Notes under the pieces: model-generated
Seen by the model: only the letters and a program-made list of their open reading frames with translations
Told to the model about the DNA's origin: nothing
Databases searched by the model: none
Shown here: positions 33,453 through 41,732 of the stretch, piece after piece
Position numbering within the stretch: the stretch's first letter is position 1
Layout: each line of letters begins with the position of its first letter
Position numbers and translations under genes: made by a program
Origin: UBA10649 sp963749905
GTDB lineage: Bacteria; Actinomycetota; Actinomycetes; S36-B12
Direction of reading: 5' to 3'
NCBI GenBank assembly: GCA_963749905.1
Contig: CAVVOF010000004.1
Coordinates: 372,001 to 436,000 of the forward strand
Length of the DNA stretch: 64,000 nt

Positions 33453-34430
33453 TCAGGCCGCATCCGAGACGTAGTGCACCTTGACCTGGCTGGGGTCCTC
33501 GAGAACAGTCTTGATGGCCCGGTCGGCCTCGGTCAGCGGGAAGGTCGCCGTGACCAAGGGGGACAGGTCGATGCCGGTGCGGGCGAGGAACTCGATGGTC
33601 TGCGGCCACACTCCTGGGGAGCCGATGATGCCGCGCGCCTGCAGTTCCTTGGACTGGAACAGGCCCAGCTTGGCGGGCGCACTGCCGCCGACGTCGATGC
33701 CGATGTACACGATGCGAGCACGGAAGCCGGCGACCTCGAGGGCCGATGCCATGGCTACCGGCTTGCCGCTGGCCTCGAATACGACGCTCGCGCCTTTGCC
33801 GCCGGTCAGTTCCTGCACCTCGTCGAGGAACGTGGCAGACGTGGGATCGACGGCGGCGTCCGCACCGAGCCGCCGGGCGATCTCAACCCGCTCGACGGAG
33901 GGCTCCGCGACGATCACGCGAGCGCCCTTCGCTGCCGCGGCCGCCACCACGCCGAGGCCGATGGGTCCGGCGCCGAGGACGACCGCCGTGTCACTGCCGT
34001 CGAGGTTGTCGGCCCGGACCGTTGCGTAGTAGCCGCAGCTGAACGGCTCGACCAGCGCGCCCTGGGTCCAGCTGACGTTGTCGGGGATCTTGTGCAGCCA
34101 GGATTCCTTGGCCACGAAGTACTCCGCGCCGGCGCCGCTGATGCTGAAGCCGAAGTGATCCATGCCGATCACGCACTCGCCGACGACTCGATCACCGGGC
34201 TTGAGGGTGGTGACCTTGCCGCCGACGTCCATCACCTCGGCTGACCACTCGTGGCCGGGGATGATCGGGTACCCGAACGGGATGATGTACCGACCCTCGA
34301 GCAGCTCGATGTCCGAGTGGCAGATGCCGACGGCCCGGCTGGCGAGGAGCACCTCGTCGTCGGCGATCGCCGGCACGGCGATGTCGTTGACGGCGAACGC
34401 GCCGGGGGCCGTGAACTGCAGTGCCTTCAT
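33453..34430 (-). CDS. Zinc-type alcohol dehydrogenase lacking the structural-zinc lobe
   Basis: The 325-residue MDR protein begins MKALQFTAPGAFAVNDIAVP, with catalytic-zinc residues in VGICHSDIELLEG and IPGHEWSAEVMD and NAD motif VLGAGPIGLGVVAAAA. The usual four-cysteine structural zinc segment is replaced by GECVIGMDHFGFSISGAGA, so that site is missing, as in some sorbitol/polyol-type relatives. It is the first gene of the five-gene operon and has its own promoter at 34471-34499. A polyol is a reasonable substrate class. Confidence 0.83.
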   Translation of the reverse strand: MKALQFTAPGAFAVNDIAVPAIADDEVLLASRAVGICHSDIELLEGRYIIPFGYPIIPGHEWSAEVMDVGGKVTTLKPGDRVVGECVIGMDHFGFSISGAGAEYFVAKESWLHKIPDNVSWTQGALVEPFSCGYYATVRADNLDGSDTAVVLGAGPIGLGVVAAAAAKGARVIVAEPSVERVEIARRLGADAAVDPTSATFLDEVQELTGGKGASVVFEASGKPVAMASALEVAGFRARIVYIGIDVGGSAPAKLGLFQSKELQARGIIGSPGVWPQTIEFLARTGIDLSPLVTATFPLTEADRAIKTVLEDPSQVKVHYVSDAA

Positions 34431-34448
34431 TGTCCCGCTCCATGGGTG

Positions 34449-34514
34449 AGTGTTCAGCAGTGCTGGCCACACTGTAGGAGCGAGACTCTCGATTGTCCAC
34501 CGGTAGTGAACACT
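34449..34514 (-). promoter_or_regulatory. Promoter with paired inverted boxes before the dehydrogenase-ligase operon
   Basis: On the minus strand TGGACA (34499-34494) and TACAGT (34476-34471) are 17 bp apart. AGTGTTCA (34514-34507) precedes the -35 and TGAACACT (34456-34449) follows the -10. Box sequences and order match those at 28966-29040, and even the -10 hexamer is identical, so one regulator probably controls both operons. Confidence 0.55.
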
Positions 34515-34524
34515 TCGCGGTAGG

Positions 34525-35286
34525 TCAGTGCGAGTTGCCAGGGGCGCAGTGGTGCACGGCCCAGATCCCTCGGGCCGGGACGGTCCCGGCGTTCGTCAGC
34601 AGGTGTGGGACCGACGGGTCCAAGGACATCGACTCGCCCGGCCGCAGCGTGTAGACGTCGAACCCGTAGGTGATCTGGAGGGTGCCGCTCAGCAGGTAGC
34701 CGTACTCCATGCCATGGTGACGCAGCATCCGTCCGTCGTTCGTGGAGGAGGCGCCCGCCGGGTAGATGATCTCCATGAAGTCCAGGTTCCGGTCGTGGTT
34801 CGACGCCAACTGCTCCCAGATGACACCGGAGTCCATCACGAGGCGGGGGCGGTCTTCGGGCCGGAGGACTTGGATGCGCTCGCCGGAACCGGCGTGCGAC
34901 CACGCCTCAGACGGCGAACTGAAGTCCGATCGGTTCACCATCTCGCGGCCGTCCGCGTCACCTCCCGTCGGCGCGTGCGGGGGCAGCGGGACGGCATGCA
35001 GAGGGTCGACGACCGTCGGCGCAGCTACCGCCGGGGCACCCCTCTCGAAGAGTTCGTCAATGGACACTCCGAGCAACTGGGCCATCGAGTACAACGTCGC
35101 CACCGAAGGCTGGGACTTGCCGTTCTCCATCTGCGAGATGAAGGACGGGGACACGCCCAGCTGGCGCGCCACCTCGCGCAGCGACATCCCCGACTGGAGC
35201 CGGACATCGCGCAGCCGCGCGCCGAGATTGTCGACCGGACGGTTGCCAGAAGCGTCGGCAGCGGAAGTCGCCGGAGCCTGGGTCAC
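34525..35286 (-). CDS. XRE-family regulator with C-terminal cupin domain
   Basis: The 253-residue protein has an N-terminal Cro/C1 HTH (LRDVRLQSGMSLREVARQLG then VSPSFISQMENGKSQPSVAT, about 28-65) and a C-terminal cupin sensor (HHGMEYGYLLSGTLQITYGF and LRPGESMSLDPSVPHLLTN). Such regulators sense small metabolites and often repress nearby catabolic operons. The GTG start at 35286 has the strong Shine-Dalgarno GGAGGAGG. It sits between the SDR and the dehydrogenase operon and is the best candidate to bind the paired boxes at 34449-34514 and 28966-29040. Confidence 0.88.
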   Translation of the reverse strand: MTQAPATSAADASGNRPVDNLGARLRDVRLQSGMSLREVARQLGVSPSFISQMENGKSQPSVATLYSMAQLLGVSIDELFERGAPAVAAPTVVDPLHAVPLPPHAPTGGDADGREMVNRSDFSSPSEAWSHAGSGERIQVLRPEDRPRLVMDSGVIWEQLASNHDRNLDFMEIIYPAGASSTNDGRMLRHHGMEYGYLLSGTLQITYGFDVYTLRPGESMSLDPSVPHLLTNAGTVPARGIWAVHHCAPGNSH

Positions 35287-35305
35287 TGCGCCTCCTCCCC
35301 GTCCG

Positions 35306-35333
35306 TTGTCGAGATTGTAGTCAGCAATGACAA
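35306..35333. promoter_or_regulatory. Inverted repeat around a -10 box before the XRE-cupin gene
   Basis: TTGTC (35306-35310) and GACAA (35329-35333) flank a minus-strand TACAAT -10 box (35319-35314), with ATTGTAGTCAGCAAT inside. No convincing -35 box was found. The layout suits an autoregulated promoter, but the boxes differ from the GTGTTCA sites. Confidence 0.3.
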
Positions 35334-35356
35334 ATCCGGTCGCACGCCATGCCCGG

Positions 35357-36142
35357 TCAGACCAGAACCATGCCGCCGTCGATCATGATGACTTGGCCGG
35401 TCAGGTAGTCGGAGTCCGACGAGGCCAGGTAGAGCGCGGTCCCGACGATCTCGTCCGGAGTCGCAGCGTGGCCCCTGAGGATGCCTGCCGAGAACTCCTC
35501 GATGGCTTGACCGGGTCGCTCGCTGTCGCCGATGGCCATCAGGTCCTCGTCGAGCTTCTCCCACAACGGAGTGGCAACGACACCCGGGGCGAATGCGTTC
35601 ACCGTGATGTTGTGCTCGGCCAGCGCTCGCGCACCGGCCTGAGTGAGGGCGTTGACGGCGAACTTGCTCGCGGAGTACGGCGCGAAGCTGGGGTAGCCCT
35701 GACGGCCGGCAATGGAAGAGGTGTTCACGATCTTTCCGGAGCGCTGCGGGATCATCCGGCGCGCTCCTTCCTGGATGCCGATGAGCGTGCCGAGACCGTT
35801 CACCTCCATGATCGACCGCCAGTTCTCCTCGGTGACGTCCATCAGGTGCATGGGCGCGTTGAAGCCGGCGTTGTTGAAGAGAACATCCAGCCGCCCCGTG
35901 CGTGCGACGAAGGCGTCAAACGCAGCCACGATCTGGTCTCGCTTGCTCACGTCCGCCTGCAGGGCCATTCCCTCGAGGCCCTCGGCCGCCAGTTCGTCGA
36001 CAACGGCCTGTGCGGCGTCCAGCCGCAGGTCCAGCACGCCAAGAACGGCGCCCTCTCGGGCCAAGGCGAGCGCGAACGAGCGCCCCATCCCGCTCCCACC
36101 ACCGGTGACAATGATCGCCTTGCCTGCTACCCGTCCGGCCAT
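35357..36142 (-). CDS. SDR-family dehydrogenase, acetoin/diol reductase-like
   Basis: The 261-residue SDR has IIVTGGGSGMGRSFALALA, LFNNAGFNAPM near 85, the active site YSASKFAVNAL (Tyr near 155) and NITVNAFAPGVVATPLWEKLDEDL, the last resembling acetoin reductases/meso-butanediol dehydrogenases and sorbitol dehydrogenases. ATG 36142 has GGAGG 8 bases upstream, which decides against the Met 8 codons earlier. It adds a further diol/hydroxyketone activity to the cluster. The gap to the PRISE-type gene is 42 bp. Confidence 0.82.
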   Translation of the reverse strand: MAGRVAGKAIIVTGGGSGMGRSFALALAREGAVLGVLDLRLDAAQAVVDELAAEGLEGMALQADVSKRDQIVAAFDAFVARTGRLDVLFNNAGFNAPMHLMDVTEENWRSIMEVNGLGTLIGIQEGARRMIPQRSGKIVNTSSIAGRQGYPSFAPYSASKFAVNALTQAGARALAEHNITVNAFAPGVVATPLWEKLDEDLMAIGDSERPGQAIEEFSAGILRGHAATPDEIVGTALYLASSDSDYLTGQVIMIDGGMVLV

Positions 36143-36184
36143 GCCGTCCACCTCCGTCGTTTCCATTCGTCCTGCCGCTCCGGA

Positions 36185-37261
36185 CTAGGCCGGAATGACC
36201 CGTTCGCGTCGCAGCCGCTCGAAGAGGGTCGCGAACGAGTCCAAGGTGACGCTCGCGTCCATGAATCCGTAGCGACGCGAGTTGGCCATGTCGGTGAAGC
36301 ACTCGAGCGGCCGGTTCATGTCCGCGTCGGTATGCCACCAGGACGCCACCCTGCTCAGCTCAGGCTCGATCAGTCCCTCGCGCTCCGCGATCTCCGACCA
36401 CAGGTCCTCCATGCCAACCATCTGCTGCTCGAGCGGACGCGGCGCCGAGTCATAGCCCTCCGGCTCCACGCCGAGGAGCTCGGCGATCCGCGGCCACATC
36501 CACTTCCAGCGGAAGACGTCCCCGTTCGCGGTGTTGTACGGCTGGCTCGGCAGCCCCTCCGTCTCCGCCGTCCACACCATCTGTCGGGCTAGCAGGTCGG
36601 CATCGGTCATGTCTGTCAGGCCGTTCCACTGGATCTCGTTGCCCGGGAAGACGAACGGCACCCCGCGCTCCCTGCACAGGGCAGCCTGCACCGAGAGCGT
36701 CATTCCCATGTTCATGGCGTTGCCGACGGCGAAGCCGATCACCGTGTGCGAGCGATGCGTGCTCCACGTGAAGCCCTGCCGCTCAGCCGCGGCCCAGAGC
36801 TCGTCTTCCTGCGCGTAGTAGAAGTTGGGCAGGTCGAGCCGGGGCTCGTACTCGTGGAACGGAGTCTCACGACTCTCCCCCTGGGCGTAAGCCTCGAACG
36901 GCCCGAGATAGTGCTTCAGGCCCGTCATCAGGGAGACGTGCTGAACGCTTCCGCCGGCGGCGACCGCGGCGAGCGTGTCGCGGACGATGCCACCGTTGAC
37001 CCGGATGTTCTCGGCCTCGGAGGACTGGCGCATCCACACCGCGAAGAAGACCGCCGTGGGATTGAGATCGCCCAGCGCGCTCTGCACGGCCGCGGCATCA
37101 GTGAGGTCGACGAGCACGCTTTCGACGCCGGGGATGTCCACGGCGGACCGCCGGGAGACTCCGGTGACCCGCCAGCCTCGCTCGAGCAGGTCGTGGCACA
37201 GGGCCTGGCCGGCGATGCCGGTGGCCCCGACGACGAGGGCGTGGCGGTCGGTGCTGGACAT
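36185..37261 (-). CDS. PRISE-type SDR (5-beta-reductase/iridoid-synthase-like)
   Basis: The 358-residue extended SDR has ALVVGATGIAGQALCHDLLE and the PRISE hallmark HVSLMTGLKHYLGPFEAY with its catalytic-type Lys near 115, followed by LPNFYYAQEDELW with the active-site Tyr near 149. PRISE enzymes reduce activated enones, in plants progesterone and iridoid precursors; the bacterial roles are poorly known. It is the first gene of the cluster, with a good promoter at 37299-37327 and AGGAG before ATG 37261. Confidence 0.8.
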   Translation of the reverse strand: MSSTDRHALVVGATGIAGQALCHDLLERGWRVTGVSRRSAVDIPGVESVLVDLTDAAAVQSALGDLNPTAVFFAVWMRQSSEAENIRVNGGIVRDTLAAVAAGGSVQHVSLMTGLKHYLGPFEAYAQGESRETPFHEYEPRLDLPNFYYAQEDELWAAAERQGFTWSTHRSHTVIGFAVGNAMNMGMTLSVQAALCRERGVPFVFPGNEIQWNGLTDMTDADLLARQMVWTAETEGLPSQPYNTANGDVFRWKWMWPRIAELLGVEPEGYDSAPRPLEQQMVGMEDLWSEIAEREGLIEPELSRVASWWHTDADMNRPLECFTDMANSRRYGFMDASVTLDSFATLFERLRRERVIPA

Positions 37262-37298
37262 CAGGAGCTCCTCATTTCTGTTTGCCGTGGCTGCACGG

Positions 37299-37327
37299 AT
37301 CGTAGAAGGCGAGGCGCCTGATGTAAA
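37299..37327 (-). promoter_or_regulatory. Sigma-A-type promoter before the PRISE-type gene
   Basis: On the minus strand TTTACA (37327-37322) and TACGAT (37304-37299) are exactly 17 bp apart. The expected start of transcription is near 37292, leaving a leader of about 30 nt with AGGAG before the ATG. The palindrome at 37371-37383 lies about 44 bp upstream of the -35 box. Confidence 0.6.
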
Positions 37328-37367
37328 GCAGCACTGGACGATTGAGTCCCGGCCCCTCCCCCTCGCG

Positions 37368-37385
37368 TGTCCCGGATACCGGGCG
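37368..37385. repeat. 18-bp repeat at right edge of the catabolic cluster
   Basis: TGTCCCGGATACCGGGCG is identical and co-oriented with 14764-14781. It lies between the folD stop and the promoter of the PRISE-type gene. It may be a regulator site for that promoter or the second copy of an insertion-site duplication. Confidence 0.5.
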
Positions 37386-37413
37386 CATGCGGGACAACCC
37401 GTGGGGCCAAGGG

Positions 37414-38259
37414 TCAGAAGGCCTCGGCCGACTCCACCACATTCGTGATGAGCATGGCGCGCGTCATGGGGCCCACGCCCCCCGGCATCGGTGCCACGAA
37501 CCCGGCGACCTCGCGCACGTCCGGTGCCACGTCGCCCACCAGGCCGGACTCAGTGCGAGTGATGCCGACGTCGAGCACGGCCGCACCGGGCTTCACCATC
37601 CCGGCCGTGATCAGGTGCGGCACGCCGGCAGCCGCCACGACGATGTCCGCGCCGCGCACGTGCGCAGCGATGTCGCGGGTGCCGGTGTGGCACAGCGTCA
37701 CCGTCGCGTTCTCCGACTTGCGGGTCAGCAGCAGGCCAAGCGGGCGCCCCACCGTCACGCCACGGCCGACCACGACAACCTCAGCGCCCGCGATGGGCAC
37801 CTCGTAGCGCCGCAGCAGCTCGACGATCCCCCGCGGCGTGCAAGGCAGCGGCGCGGGCTCACCGAGCACGAGTCGCCCCAGATTCGTCGGGTGCAGGCCG
37901 TCGGCGTCCTTGGCTGGATCCATCAGCTCCAGCACGCGATTCGCATCGAGGCCCTTCGGCAGCGGCAGCTGGACGATGTAGCCGGTCACGGTCGGGTCGT
38001 CGTTCAGCCGGCGGATCTCGGACTCGAGCTCCGCCTGCGTCGTCTCGGCCGGAAGATCGATGCGGATGGACGCGATGCCCACCTCCGCGCAGTCCCTGTG
38101 CTTGCCACCGACGTAGGCGTGACTGCCCGGGTCATCCCCGACGAGCACGGTGCCGAGACCAGGCGTGATGCCACGGGCTCGCAGCACCTCGACCCTCGCA
38201 CGAAGGTCGGCCTTCACGGCCGCCGCGGTTGCCTTGCCGTCGAGGGTCACTGCTGTCAT
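37414..38259 (-). CDS. folD: Bifunctional methylenetetrahydrofolate dehydrogenase/cyclohydrolase
   Basis: The 281-residue enzyme has the family elements YVGGKHRDCAEVGIASIRID (catalytic Lys), VTGYIVQLPLPKGLDANRVL, KDADGLHPTNLGRLVLG, PCTPRGIVELLRRY and VVVGRGVTVGRPLGLLL. It interconverts 5,10-methylene- and 10-formyl-tetrahydrofolate, supplying formyl groups to purH and purN encoded upstream. Two DUF606 transporters separate it from purH, and the catabolic cluster separates it from DUF3017, both departures from the usual order. Confidence 0.95.
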   Translation of the reverse strand: MTAVTLDGKATAAAVKADLRARVEVLRARGITPGLGTVLVGDDPGSHAYVGGKHRDCAEVGIASIRIDLPAETTQAELESEIRRLNDDPTVTGYIVQLPLPKGLDANRVLELMDPAKDADGLHPTNLGRLVLGEPAPLPCTPRGIVELLRRYEVPIAGAEVVVVGRGVTVGRPLGLLLTRKSENATVTLCHTGTRDIAAHVRGADIVVAAAGVPHLITAGMVKPGAAVLDVGITRTESGLVGDVAPDVREVAGFVAPMPGGVGPMTRAMLITNVVESAEAF

Positions 38260-38284
38260 GGGTCGGATTATTCCGGTGCGGCCG

Positions 38285-39229
38285 TCAGCGTCTGCGAGCA
38301 GGTGCCGCGGCGACGAGCACTGCCAGGAACGTCATGGCGGCGCCGGCGGCAAGGTGCCATCCGACCGACGTGCCCTCCGTCGGCCAGACCAGGTCGAGCA
38401 CGAGGGCGCCGGCGAGCTGACCGAAGACCGACAGCAGCGAGTACAGCAGGACGCCTAGGACCGGCACCGTCCAGGCGCCGCCAGCGATGACCAGGAAGCC
38501 TAGGACGCCGCCCAGGTAGGACCACCACGGCGCCGCTCCCGGATCCTCCAGCCGGAGACCGAGCGCCATCGCCAGAGCGAGCACGAAGGTGGTCACCAGC
38601 ACGCCACCGACAAAATTGCCGAGCGCACCCACGAACGGGCTCCGCGCCGCCATTCCGACCCGACCGTTGAACGCCTGCTGAGGGGCGAGCAGTGCGCCCG
38701 CCACCAGGGCGAGCACGGCCAGTGCCACCGTCCCCGCTCCTGACTGCATCCGATCGGAAACCCCGACAGCCACGGCGAGGACTGCCACGACTGACGCCAC
38801 CACTCGCTGCCAGGTGATCAGCCGATGCCCGGTACCGGCCAGCCCGAGACGGTCCGCCAGCAGCGAGCCCACCGTCTGCCCTGCCACGACCGCCACCGTG
38901 AAGACTGCCACCCCGACCACCGGCACAGTGATGCTCTGGCTGACGAGGAACAGGCTCCCGAAGACGCCGCCGGTGAACACCCACCAAGGCAGGTCGCCCG
39001 TTCGGGCGCGCGCGACCACGTCCGAGAGACCCGTGCGCGCGGCCCGCCTGGACGCCACGATCAGGACGAGGAAGACCGTCCCTGACGCCATCGTGGTCCA
39101 CGCCGGGAAGAGGCCCGTGCCCACCTGATTGGCCAGTTCGCCGTTGATGCGTGACTGGAGCGCGATGAGCGAGCCAAGGCCCCCCGCCAGGAGGGCGGCC
39201 TGCGGCGCGTTGGCCGCGGTGCCGCTCAT
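38285..39229 (-). CDS. DUF606 (YdcZ-like) DMT-superfamily transporter, copy 2
   Basis: The 314-residue membrane protein has about ten hydrophobic segments in two similar halves: ALQSRINGELANQVGTGL and LPWWVFTGGVFGSLFLVSQS in the first, APQQAFNGRVGMAARSPFVG and WWSYLGGVLGFLVIAG in the second. This internal duplication is typical of fused DUF606 pairs. Its start overlaps the stop of the upstream paralogue as ATGA. Substrate is unknown. It ends 25 bp before folD. Confidence 0.82.
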   Translation of the reverse strand: MSGTAANAPQAALLAGGLGSLIALQSRINGELANQVGTGLFPAWTTMASGTVFLVLIVASRRAARTGLSDVVARARTGDLPWWVFTGGVFGSLFLVSQSITVPVVGVAVFTVAVVAGQTVGSLLADRLGLAGTGHRLITWQRVVASVVAVLAVAVGVSDRMQSGAGTVALAVLALVAGALLAPQQAFNGRVGMAARSPFVGALGNFVGGVLVTTFVLALAMALGLRLEDPGAAPWWSYLGGVLGFLVIAGGAWTVPVLGVLLYSLLSVFGQLAGALVLDLVWPTEGTSVGWHLAAGAAMTFLAVLVAAAPARRR

Positions 39230-40164
39230 CTGCGGGCCGCCACGAGCCCCACGGCCGCCAGCGTCAGCGCGGCGCCCAGGACGACCGGCCACTGGACGGT
39301 GTTGGGCCCGACGGGTGCGATCAGGTCGAGCAGGAGAGCGGCCGTCAGCTGTCCGGCGATCGTGACGAGGGCGAACACCAGCACGCCGTACCTCGGCACC
39401 GCCCACGAGGCCGTGGCGATGAACACGATGCCGAAGACGCCACCCAGCCACATCCACCACGGGCCGGTACTCGGCGCCTGCACGCCGGCGCCGAGGAACG
39501 CCACTCCGATGGCGGCGCCAAGGAGCAGCACCGCCGTCCCGAAGACGAAGTTGATCCACGTGGTCGACATCGGCTGCAGGGTGGCGGTGTTGACCCGCCC
39601 GTTGAGTGCCTGCTGCACGGCGACGACGCAGCCACCGATGAAGGCGACGACCAACGCCACCACCGAGAGCTCCGCGTCTCCAATCCGACCCGACGTCGCC
39701 ACCACGACCGCCGACGTCGCCATCATGGCGGCCACCAGCCGGCGAGGAGTGACGGACGTGCGCCCGATGGGACTCAGCCCGACCCGGTCCACGATCAGCG
39801 AGTTGGCCGTCTGCCCGGCAACCATGCCGACGCTGAAAAGTGCGACGCCGACCAGCGCCACGGAATAGCTCTGGCAGGCGATGAACACTCCGCCGAGGAC
39901 GCCCGTCGGCAGGGCCCACCACGGCAGTCGCCGCTCCCGCAGGGCCGGACCCACCCGACGCAGTCCCGTGCGCATCGTGGGCCATGCCAGCAGAACGGCG
40001 GTGAGGATGGCCAGGCCGGAGCCGAAGGAGATCAGGGCCGCCTGTATGCCGTTCCCGATATGGGTGGTCAGCTCCCCGTTCGCGCGGGCCTGCAGGGCGT
40101 TCATGAAGCCGCTGAGGACGAAGATGGCCGCGAACGGCACCACGCCCAGCGGCCGGACTGCCAT
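39226..40164 (-). CDS. DUF606 (YdcZ-like) DMT-superfamily transporter, copy 1
   Basis: The 312-residue paralogue of the following gene shows the same plan: MNALQARANGELTTHIGNGI and LPWWALPTGVLGGVFIACQS in the first half, AVQQALNGRVNTATLQPMS and WWMWLGGVFGIVFIATA in the second. The start overlaps the purH stop (TGATG). The two proteins may form a heterodimer. Location inside the purH-folD interval suggests insertion into a conserved purine/folate operon. Confidence 0.82.
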   Translation of the reverse strand: MAVRPLGVVPFAAIFVLSGFMNALQARANGELTTHIGNGIQAALISFGSGLAILTAVLLAWPTMRTGLRRVGPALRERRLPWWALPTGVLGGVFIACQSYSVALVGVALFSVGMVAGQTANSLIVDRVGLSPIGRTSVTPRRLVAAMMATSAVVVATSGRIGDAELSVVALVVAFIGGCVVAVQQALNGRVNTATLQPMSTTWINFVFGTAVLLLGAAIGVAFLGAGVQAPSTGPWWMWLGGVFGIVFIATASWAVPRYGVLVFALVTIAGQLTAALLLDLIAPVGPNTVQWPVVLGAALTLAAVGLVAARR

Positions 40165-41732
40165 CAGTGGAAGAAGTGGCGGGTACCCGTGAGATACATG
40201 GTCACCCCGGCCGCCTGGGCCGCGGCGATGACCTCCCCGTCGCGGACGGAGCCGCCCGGCTGGACGACCGCCTTGACACCGGCCGCCAGCAGCACCTCGA
40301 GGCCGTCGGGGAACGGGAAGAATGCGTCGGATGCCGCGACGGAGCCGCTGGCTCGGTCGCCAGCCCGCTCGACGGACAGCCGGGCCGAGTCGACCCGGTT
40401 GACCTGGCCCATGCCCACCCCGACGGCAGCCCCGTCGTGCGCCAGCAGGATCGCATTGGACTTCACCGAGCGGCAGGCCCGCCAGGCGAACTCGAGGTCC
40501 CGCAGGGTGTCCTCGTCCGCGGGCTCTCCGCTGGCCAGCGTCCAGCTGCCCGGGTCGTCGCCCTCGGCGTCGATGGCATCCGCCACCTGCAGCAGGATCC
40601 CTCCCGACACGGACCGCGACTCGATGTGCTGACCCATGTGCGGACCCTGCACAGCCAGCACGCGCAGGTTCTTCTTGGCAGCGAACACCTCGAGCGCGCC
40701 CGGCTCGTACGCGGGCGCCACCACCACCTCGGTGAACACGTCGGCCATCGCCTCCGCCATCTCCCGCGTCACCTCACGGTTGGCGGCGACGACGCCGCCG
40801 AACGCCGACACCGGGTCGGTGGCGAAGGCCTTGCGATACGCGTCGGCCACGTCAGAGCCCACCGCGATGCCGCAGGGGTTGGCATGCTTGATGATCGCCA
40901 CCGCCGGATCGAGGTGGTCGAACGCCGCCCGCCGGGCTGCGTCCGCATCAACGTAGTTGTTGTAGGACATCTCCTTGCCCTGGATCTGCTCGGCCCCCGC
41001 CAACGCGGGCTCGTGGTGCGCCGACAGGTAGACGGCCGCGCGCTGGTGCGGGTTCTCGCCGTACCGGAGCACGTCACCGCGATGCCAGGCCGCGCCCACC
41101 CAGCGTGGGAAGCCGTCGCCGTCCGGGTCCGGAGCAACCACGCTGCCCAGCCACGAGGCGACTGCGATGTCGTACGTGGCGGTGTGCGCGAAGGCCTCGA
41201 CGGCGAGCTCTGCCCGCTGCTCGAGCGTGAAGCCCCCCGAGCCGACGGCGTCGAGCACGTCGGCGTACCGCTCCGGAGAGGTCACGATCGCCACGTTCGC
41301 GTAGTTCTTCGCCGATGCGCGGACCATCGCCGGGCCGCCGATGTCGATCTGCTCCACGCAGTCGTCGACGCCGGCGCCGGAGGCCACCGTCTGCTCGAAG
41401 GGGTACAGGTTCACGACGACGAGCTCGAACGCGAGGATGCCGAGATCCGCCAGGGCCTCCACATGCGAGTCCTTGCGCAGGTCGGCCAGCAGGCCGCCGT
41501 GGATGTGCGGGTGCAGCGTCTTCACGCGTCCGTCCAGCGTCTCCGGGAAGCCCGTCACGTCGCCCACTGGGGTCACCGGCACTCCGGCGGCACTGATCGT
41601 CGCGGCAGTGGAACCGGTGGACACGATCTCGATGCCAGCGAGCGACAGGCCGCGCGCCAGGTCCTCCAGCCCGGTCTTGTCGTACACGGAGACCAGGGCA
41701 CGACGGACGGGACGACGGGACTGCTCGCTCAC
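40164..41732 (-). CDS. purH: Bifunctional AICAR formyltransferase / IMP cyclohydrolase
   Basis: The 522-residue enzyme has an N-terminal MGS-like cyclohydrolase domain (ALVSVYDKTGLEDLARGLSL, GRVKTLHPHIHGGLLADLRK) and a C-terminal AICAR transformylase domain (QGKEMSYNNYVDADAARRAA, KHANPCGIAVG, AFGGVVAANREVTREMAEA), ending with QPGGSVRDGEVIAAA. It catalyses the last two steps of IMP synthesis using 10-formyl-THF. The start overlaps the purN stop (ATGA). Confidence 0.96.
   Translation of the reverse strand: MSEQSRRPVRRALVSVYDKTGLEDLARGLSLAGIEIVSTGSTAATISAAGVPVTPVGDVTGFPETLDGRVKTLHPHIHGGLLADLRKDSHVEALADLGILAFELVVVNLYPFEQTVASGAGVDDCVEQIDIGGPAMVRASAKNYANVAIVTSPERYADVLDAVGSGGFTLEQRAELAVEAFAHTATYDIAVASWLGSVVAPDPDGDGFPRWVGAAWHRGDVLRYGENPHQRAAVYLSAHHEPALAGAEQIQGKEMSYNNYVDADAARRAAFDHLDPAVAIIKHANPCGIAVGSDVADAYRKAFATDPVSAFGGVVAANREVTREMAEAMADVFTEVVVAPAYEPGALEVFAAKKNLRVLAVQGPHMGQHIESRSVSGGILLQVADAIDAEGDDPGSWTLASGEPADEDTLRDLEFAWRACRSVKSNAILLAHDGAAVGVGMGQVNRVDSARLSVERAGDRASGSVAASDAFFPFPDGLEVLLAAGVKAVVQPGGSVRDGEVIAAAQAAGVTMYLTGTRHFFH

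Larger units (their letters stand above)
14764..37385. other. Candidate inserted catabolic island between folD and DUF3017
   Basis: All genes inside are minus-strand catabolic, transport or regulatory genes, and 18-bp identical sequences mark both ends. Outside, folD (37414-38259) and DUF3017 (14379-14705) are genes that normally adjoin in actinobacteria, which suggests the block was inserted between them. There is no integrase, transposase or tRNA at the ends. The alternative is that DUF3017 was relocated with the left-hand region. Confidence 0.45.

Noticed and set aside
14764..37385. Classification of the cluster as a prophage or integrative element
   Set aside because: No integrase, transposase, conjugation or phage genes and no tRNA target were seen.
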